Origin: Owenia fusiformis
Lineage: Eukaryota; Annelida; Polychaeta; Sabellida; Oweniidae
NCBI GenBank assembly: GCA_903813345.2
Contig: CAIIXF020000005.1
Location: forward strand, 18,665,375 to 18,729,374
DNA: 64,000 bases
Direction: 5' to 3'
In this document: positions 36,301 to 45,300 of the stretch, piece after piece
How positions within the stretch are numbered: position 1 is the first letter of the stretch
How the letters are laid out: each line of letters opens with the position of its first letter
The notes under the pieces: generated by a model
What the model saw: the letters and a program-made list of their open reading frames with translations, nothing else
Databases searched by the model: none
Told to the model about the DNA's origin: nothing
Position numbers and translations under genes: made by a program

Positions 36301-39300
36301 CATAAGAAAGCGTATGTTGCTTATAATATTTTATTTGCACATCATAAATGCAACAAGGCGCTATACATAATATGAATACAACCGTACAAAAATCAAATTA
36401 CAGTCAATCAAAAATACAGGCATATTGAATTAAAAGTTTTTGATTAAATTTTCAATCCACAATGCTAAAACAGTTTCCCTTTCTATGATATGAAATATAG
36501 ATTCATAAAATTGTAAATTTGTAACAAAAGCTGTTCTTATATCAAATCTTTTCCAACTCTCGTGTTCAGAAAAATTGCACCAATTATTATAAATTGTTAT
36601 GCCAAGTTGGGTCTTAAACAATTGGGCAAAAACATGACGAAATTTAAATCTGTAGTCACGACGGCCCAACCAAGATTAAATATTCAACTGATAATCTTGA
36701 CGCATTCTGATTTTAAAATGAAGTGAAAACAAAAAAGACAGTTGCAGTGAAAAATGTTAATCAAATGGAAGACCTATTAGTACACGGAATTCATGTTTCT
36801 TATAATTTTTGATGGAACAAATCGTGAAACTTTGTGGGGTGGTTCAGTATGGTATTTCAAGCAATTTTAGTCGCCTGTACAAGCCTCATTTTGGAAAAAT
36901 GTCATGTTATACCCCTAAGCCATTTTCGGGGAGGGGGTCAAAAATGAAAAAATCATAGCTCTCCAAATTTTTAGATATCAGGCCATTTTATGATAAATTT
37001 GATGATTACAAAGAATATGTCACACTCAAAAAAATTATTTGAGCTGAATTTAATTTAAAAGTCTCTTTTTAACCCTTTGACAACCAATATTTTGAAATGT
37101 CTAATAGACAAATACTTTCTAAAAGGATCAACATTTTTTTAATTCCTTGATATTTTTTACTGTAAAAAATCACAGATGGTGTGGAGGCTATTCCTAATAC
37201 CCATGCAAAATCATGATAAAAATATTAAGTATGAATAGAATAAAAAAAATCTTTAGCATACTGGTGCTTCTTCCAGGATTGAAGGGGTACCATTGAAAAT
37301 TGATAAAATCTAGCAAGTCATATATCTTAAGCATATCACAAAGATTCAAATTGACTTCAGATCCATGTAGGGTACCTCAAGACATGCAAAATTTGATTGT
37401 TGATATTTTATGAATCACTTTCAAAAGTGCTGATTCGGCACATTTTAACATTTCTGAGTCTGAGTTTGACATTATGTTGAGAACTGTTTAATGGTTCACT
37501 TGACAAAAGAGCAATAGTTCTAGCATTTACAGGGTGATCCAGAAGTAACGTCAAAGATGTTGTAATTTCAAAAGTATTCATCAGATCTTCATGAAATTTG
37601 GTATACATGTACCCACAACATTTCTGAGTTACCATCTCAAAGATTGGAATTCAATCATTTCATTGGTTGAAATTATGGTTGCTATAGTAACCCGATATCG
37701 CGTAACCCGGGGCAAATTACTTAACGTGTAATGCGTAATCTCAAAATATCAACAAGATCTGAAATTGTTATATCCTCAACATTTTATTTCACAACAATAT
37801 AAATCATACTATTGCACAGTTACTAATAATAGTTCATTCTACATAATTGCCACCATTTGCAACACATTTCTCATGTCTGGATACCCATTCCTTGAACACA
37901 GAATTAAATCCATTAGAACTCATTCCTTGTAGGGCTAGTACTACGGCATTTTTCAATTCCTCACAGGATTGAAAATTATTTCCACTAAGGTTTCTTTTTA
38001 GTTCCCCATACAAATAAAAGTCACTGGGGGCAAGATCAGGTGAATAAGGGGCATGTTCAAGTTGTTGAAATCCAAGTGTTTGGACTGTGTTGCTGGTCAG
38101 GATTGCAGTGTGCGTAGGGGCATTGTCCCAATGCAAGATAAACTGCTGCAGATGTCCGGGACGCTTTTTCCTCAGGGAACGTTGAAGATCACGCTTCAGA
38201 ACCTGAAAAACAAATGTTTAATGGTTGTTAAACCAGTTGTTTCATTGATTGGATTTGGATTTGAATCATGGCCATGGAGTTATAATTATATTGACAGTGA
38301 ACAACATTTAAATACTTTAATTTAAAAATAAAATTCACAGTATGATGTATTATTAGAACAAATGATATCTTACCTTTGCAATGTAAACGGCATTAATTCT
38401 CTGGCCAATGGGAACAAAATGGGTTAACACCATTCCTCTAATGTCAAAGAATGTCACAACCATTTGTTTCTTTTGTGGAATTCCTGGTACTATTTTAGGC
38501 TTGGTTGGTGTTGGGGAGTTGTCATGTTTCCACGATGAACTTTGTTGCGTGGTCTCTGGGATGTAGAATGATAGCAATGATTCGTCACTCGTAATGATCT
38601 TGTTAAGAAAGTCATCTCCATCTCTCCGATATTTTGCAAGAAAGTCCCTTGAAGCCTTAACACGCCGGTCTTTCTGCTCCTGTGTCAAGTCATGCAGCAC
38701 CCATTTAGCAGACACCTTCTTTAACAGACAGTTCTTTGTCAGTATCCGTTGCACAGTCCCATAGCTCAGATCGTGTTTTTCAGCCAATTCTCTGATAGAA
38801 ATTTGCCTATTGTCCATAACATCAGCTTCAATTGCTTTGATGGTTTGATCATCGAATGACGACACTGGCCTGCCTCCTCGCTGCTTGTCTACCACTTCAT
38901 CATATCCACTGGAATACTTGTTAAACCACCTGTAAATGTTTCTCTCAGCAATGGCAGCTTTACCATATGCCTTCTTTATCTGTCTTATAGTCTCTTTTAC
39001 ACCTTTCCCCAACTTTACACAGAACTTAATGTTTGTTCTTTGCTCTATTTTACTCTGACTTGGCGCCATCTTGAATTGGGTGGGTTAGTGTCCTTGGTCA
39101 TGTTAGTATTTGTCATGGATGATGGAAGCAATTCAAAGAAATTGAAAGCTTTTTATGAATGCCTATTGTGACATCACAACTATTACATATTTGTTACCAT
39201 GGCAACAAATATAAAAATCATAGAAAACAAACAATGAACATTTTCAAATGTTACTGACTTTTTAAATTAGAGAAATTCACAAAAACGTTATGGTTTCTCT

Positions 39301-42300
39301 TCAATTTGCCCCGGGTTACGCGATATCGGGTTACTATAGCAACCATAATTTCAACCAATGAAATGATTGAATTCCAATCTTTGAGATGGTAACTCAGAAA
39401 TGTTGTGGGTACATGTATACCAAATTTCATGAAGATCTGATGAATACTTTTGAAATTACAATGTCTTTGACGTTACTTCTGGATCACCCTGTACATCATA
39501 TGACATTAGAAAAATTATTGACTAAATACTTAAGTTTCACTAAAATATCGTTATCCATATAAAAGAATATGCAATTGCATAGATGAATTAGAAAAACACA
39601 CGGAAAGTATCACAACAGGCTTCAGACATTTACAAGTTGGATTTTTGGTTGGGCTGTTTCTGAGGTTTTAAACAGGAGAATATGTTAGACCAATGCATTA
39701 ACTCCAGGACAAGCACTCATAGAGATGATAAAAAGATTTGAACTTGAGACAGGAAAGGTGCAAACATCCCACCAACATGTTTTTTCAATGCTTGATGCAT
39801 CATTTTACAGGGTGTCCCGAAAGTTTGCCCCCCCCCCTAGGCAGACATATACCAGTGTCATCATTGTATGAGTCATATATCATTTTAAAGCTCATCCAAA
39901 GTTACATTGAATTGCCAAGAATCATGATTCAACTCTCAAATGGGAAAAAGTGATAGTCATTTTAAAATTTAGTGTTTGGCCAAAATAAAGTTCAATTTCA
40001 CACCCCATTACAAGTCAATGAGTCCTCCCTTGGTCATGTTATCAGCAGCAATTCTTTTCAGATAGGACCATAAAAGCTCTACGGGGTGTGGAATTTTGTA
40101 ATCCTCTTAAAACCTTATAAGGCACTTTTGAAGAGTTTCCTTGGAGTATCAACCCTCACCGTCTCTTTTTCCAACTCAATATCCATCCAACCCAAAAAGA
40201 ATTGCTGCTGTTAAGATGGCCCTGGAGGACACATTGACTAGTTATTAGGTGTTAAATTGAATTGAATTTTGGGCAAACACTAAAAATTGAAATGCCTGTA
40301 ATTTTTTCACATTTGAGATGATACTTGCCGAATCAATGTAACTTTGGATAAATGATATGATACGTACTATGAAGACAATGGAATATGTCTGCCTAGAGGG
40401 GATACTTTCGGGACACCCTGTATGTTGTGTTTTGAGACAGAGTTAACTCTTAAAAGGAAAAATGCATTCCTTTGAGATAAAGTGGAAAACAATATTTCCC
40501 ATGGTATTTTCCCATATCCCATAGGGAAAACTCATGCAATCAATTGTGTTCAGCTTAATTTTGGTCACCCACAATTGACATCTTTAAAACCCCTGATTGA
40601 ATGCATTTTTTCTTTTAAGAGGATAACTGTGTCCCAAAACGCAACATATTGATGAAACAAACATTAAAAAAACAGATGCGGAAAGGACTGAAAAGCAGAC
40701 AAATCTCAGGCGAAATATGTTGATGGTGTGTTTGCAACTTCCTGTCTCAAACTCCACTCTTGGTTTTGAGGGATAAGAATAAAAGCATTGGATATGGGTT
40801 GGAAGGAGGGTGACCTGACTTTTTACTGATAATGGTGCTTAGGTCTAAGTTGTGTCCTGATTTTTGACTGCTAAATAGGACTACTTCAAATGACCAAATG
40901 GTATGAATGTGGGTCGTGTCACCCATGAAAATCTTCACAGTACCAATCAAAATATTTGTTTCACCGGGAGTCACACTTATAAATGTTAATTTTTGGTCTT
41001 CTATTAATAGAAGCTATTGATTTGATGTTTACCTTGTATAATTACACTGGGATTCATTGAAATTATCATTTAAATTTTGTTTTGTTTATTCAGGCAATGG
41101 GATTACATGCTAGAATAGTCTAAAGAGGTAAAACACATTGGATGCAATAATGCTGGTATGGCTTTTCTCTCCTGTTACTATGTGCTGTGTCACCTGTGAA
41201 TATCTTCACATCACTAATCAAAAGTCTCCAAATATTTGTTAAACGAGCAATCACACCTTTGAATGATAATTTTATGAATGATAATTTTACGACTGTTATT
41301 GAGGTCATTTTTTGTCTCATATTTCTAATCAAGTTCTCCATTCTGTATAACCCTATAAAGTGTCAAAGAGAAAGGACCAATCGTTCCGGAACCCAGCAGA
41401 AAAAAGAAGAAATCTAAGTATAGACCAGTCATAAGGAAAACAAACCCCAACTATCCAATACCATAATCCAATGTGAATGGGAAACAATGTCTAATGCCCC
41501 TCATCCCTACCATAAAAAATTTACAGTTCAGACTATTTAAAAGAGCATATTCTTTTTCATTGCCTATTATCACTGACTCTTTTTGAAGCACTTAGTATTC
41601 TTTTGGCAGGAATTCCATCTCAATCAGCTTTAACACTTATTGTTACTGTTATGATATTTGATTTCAAATGTTCAAGGATAAACAACTAGATTGTTTAAAT
41701 ATCAGCAGAAGATGTTATTTGCTCATCTGAACCCCGTCACCTGTACTTATCTCATAAAGAGCAAGTTAACCCTTAATTGGGCTTTTGTTTTTACACCCTC
41801 TCAAGGTTTTTGGGGTATTTCGCAATAACTTTGCAACCAGAGAAGCTTTTTTCATTCTGACTTCAGTTCTACATAGTTTAATCAATTACCTTTTAGAATA
41901 TGTATGCATTATTTATCATGAATGCAAGAAAATATGTGAAAACCTTATTATAAGTGTTCAGGTGTTTTAGCATTGTATCATTTCGTAGCATTTAGTATAT
42001 AACCCTGTATGAATTGAATATCTTTTGGTGATAGTGATGTTCTGTGGTCTCAGGTAGCATAAAAGTCATCATGTGATTTACATCTGGTTGGTTTTATCTG
42101 AAAGGAATTGGATTAATTGAGGATTAGATGGAATTTCCTGTTGATAGAATGATTATTTCTGATATAATTATTGCAAAGAATGAACTCTGGTGACCCAAAA
42201 AACCATTTAAGGGTTAATGGTGTGTAATAATAAAATCTACATATTATAATACCATGTGTAGTTTGTAAGCGCTCTTCAAACAATTAACTATATCGCCATG

Positions 42301-45300
42301 TAAAATGTCACTACCACTTGTGATGACATATTGTTAAAGTCTTTAATATTTTTGTGGGTGGTGTTCAGTGGTTGGTGTTTGGCAGTTGTTAGTCTGGGGT
42401 CCCAGTAGGGCTCTAATCAATTATTCAAAAAAACTTAACAACGTTTGTTTAGAATTATATCTAATACTTTCAATGTCACAAAGTGTTAATAGATGTGCTT
42501 TGTTATCAAATGTGCTTAATGGATATACATTACTTGTTTGTAGCTACCACAATAATTATGAATTTTTACTGGGCCTCTAGGAAGACCAGTTTTGTACTGA
42601 TAGAGCTACTCAGAATAAATATTAGCATTTTCTTGTATATGGATAAAGATATTTCATTGTAAGTTAAAGATCTGTTACATCTTTTTCCAGCAACATAAAA
42701 TGTAAAAATCAAAATATTTGCTCAATCTACAATTGTGCTATTGAATAGTGTCTAACAAGATTTCGGACTTTGACACTGATATAATAAAATCTGCTGAATC
42801 AGCACTTTTGAGCCTGGACTGTCACCTGCAGGCAACAAAATACAATGCAACATAGGAATTTCATCAATACTGATACAACTAATGCACAAAATATAACTAG
42901 TATGACAGTATGCCTTAATTTGATATTGATGTCTACTTACCCCCCCCTCCATAACCACAGGCCAGATATTTTGTTATTTTTTTTCTTATCTAGTAAATCC
43001 TGTATGAACTCAAAAATGTTTACATGTATTGAAGCATAAATCAAATTTGTCCTTGATTTTATTTCAGTTCTAGAACCATCTTGGGAGAGAAGATATACAA
43101 TAAAATGTAATTAACATAGAACTTAAAAAATGTCTATACTTGGACATCAAAGGGTTAAAACCATACTTTTCTTTAGGCAGACATCATTAAAATAACTTAT
43201 AAGCCTAAAATATAACATATTTAGGTTGTGGCAACATAAGATTCCCCAGAATTAAGGAGGATTATTTTATTATAATTTTTTGAAATTTTACCCCTCTGAA
43301 AATTATGGGTAGGGGGTACAAAATCAATTTTCTCCCCCAAAACAGCTCTAGAACTTTGTACATGCGGATAAAAATGTTTTAAATGGTTCACAGATCCACT
43401 AAAATAAAATTCACGATTTGTTCCATCCAAAATCGCAAGGGCCATTTTTTGTAATGAATTCCGTGTACTATATGAAATAACACTTCTTTTGGTTGAACCT
43501 TTTAGATTTCCGTGTACTTTTGTGTAATTTACATGTATACACTTAGGGGTGTTCTAGCCCCCAGGTATCCACAACTTGATGCACATTTCATTACACAGGA
43601 GAATGCAGAAAACTGTAAGGAGGTTGTACGTGTTTGTAAGGAGGAGAAAGTGCAACTGGTGATATGTACGGTACTGAGGTATCTGCCTGAAAGTAGGAGG
43701 ATAACAGAGTTGGTTAACAATGGTGTAGTAGGCGACATACTCAATATACAGATGATACATCATGTGAGAAATTTATATTGTATGTGCCATTGTATCTACT
43801 TTATTCAGATTGACACGTTTCAGACTCCGAATGATGCAAAATAGATGAGATATACTGAAATTATGGTTTAACATCAAATTGCACAACATCAAAACGTATA
43901 TAGATGATATCCTACTTTAATCATTGATTGTTCTGATAACACTGACTCTGACTAATACTATTCAATATTTGTATGTGGTGGTCGACAATGGTTGCATTTA
44001 TCAAATGAGGCAAATGATGACGAATATGGTTTTAATCAATTGTCAAAATGCCTTTTGACAGTCGTTGAACTGAAAAGAAGCCAAGTAATTCTCAAAAAGG
44101 CACACCGATTGAGGCCCTACAAAATTGTGAGGGGGAGCCCCCCATCCCCCTGGATCTACCAGTGGGCTAATCTATATAGTGCTTTCGCGACTACAGAGAC
44201 ACTCAAATATTAAACGGTTTTACTGTCGCGCTATACCAGTATACCACCATCTTGGAATATTTCTTATGTTAAACTCAAGTACTTTTCAGCAAGGCAATGT
44301 CATGTACAGTCATTGCTATATCAGAGGGAATTGGTCACACGTTAAGACAGGGACATCATTTCTGATTGGCTGTTGCCATGACATTGATCTCATCACTCAA
44401 TGGATGGGTGATCGTAGATGTATCAGTGTGACATCTTTCGGGAGCAACATACACCTGAATAAGCAAAATAAGGTCTGTATTTATTCCTAAACTGCTCTTT
44501 GTAGCATTTCTGTATTTCAAAACTCAAATATTTAATTTGTTGACATATGCACATTCAGAACGGTTAAGCAAAGCACAATTTGATTGAATTATATTTCGCC
44601 ATGGCGTTGTCATTTTAGCCACCAGAAGCTGGCAAAATGTGCGTTGATTGTCCTGTGGAAGAGAAGTGTCAATTTTCAGCCAAAAAAATCTACCTCGATC
44701 CTTTCAAAAAAGGGGACATGGGCTTCCCTGTGAATCTGATTACCCCATTGGTCCCAGACATAGAAGGTGTTACAAAGGCTATCAATACTACAAAGTTTGG
44801 AGAATGTGTATATGATCTTGGCACAGAGCAGTTGGACAACCAGGTACATTTAAAGTGTGAACACAGTTTTTTGGCAGAGGAGGTTTCCTTTTGTTGTTAT
44901 GATATATCTGAAAGGTAACCGGAGAACTCATCCCCTGGACAATTCATCCTATAAACATCTCATCCCCTGGACAACTTATCTCATAGACAACTCATCCCCT
45001 GGACGACTCATCCTTTAGCGTGTTTGAGTATATAGTAATTTAATATTATATTATCAATTCATCTTTGATATTCAAATAATTTTAAAATGTTTTGGTTGTG
45101 AATATGGTCAGTTTTAAGTTACAAAAAAAACATATATTACATGAACATTGGTATTCCACTCGATTACCCTGTTACCGGAACGGATTGTTTCGGTAATAAA
45201 ATGTTGGAGCCTCGAAGGTAAGATTTCTTTTTTATCTTATTTCACGAGTTGTAGGCAGAATTCCCGCGACATTCTACACCTCACTTTTGTTACTTTACAT

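Larger units (their letters stand above)
37528..39493 (-). mobile_element. Mariner transposon, apparently complete, 1.97 kb
   Basis: TIRs of 189 bp at 37530-37718 and 39303-39491 begin CAGGGTGATCCAGAAGTAAC and are nearly identical. TA target duplication at 37528-37529 and 39492-39493. The transposase lies between them on the - strand. The similar TIRs and open coding frame imply recent insertion. TIRs this long are unusual for a mariner, where about 30 bp is common. Confidence 0.95.
36778..43470. mobile_element. 6.7-kb TIR element filling most of intron 4
   Basis: GTACACGGAATTCAT at 36780 and its inverse ending at 43468, with TA at 36778-36779 and 43469-43470. Further matching inverse blocks: TGGAACAAATCGTGAA (36813 / about 43410), AACCCTTTGA (37072 / about 43150) and AAAAGTGCTGATTC (about 37424 / 42797), so the arms extend for roughly 650 bp but are diverged. 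No transposase is recognisable. It hosts a mariner, a CAGGGTGTCCC MITE and a TTAA MITE. Confidence 0.7.

Noticed and set aside
37834-38373. Reading the mariner as a pseudogene split into two ORFs
   Set aside because: The gap has strong donor, branch-like, pyrimidine and acceptor signals, and the joined frame restores the full motif set without any other defect.
43565-43598. Alternative splice acceptor at 43564 (CCCCCAG) for exon 5
   Set aside because: It would add 34 bp and shift the frame relative to exon 4; the acceptor at 43598 keeps phase 0 and the family alignment.
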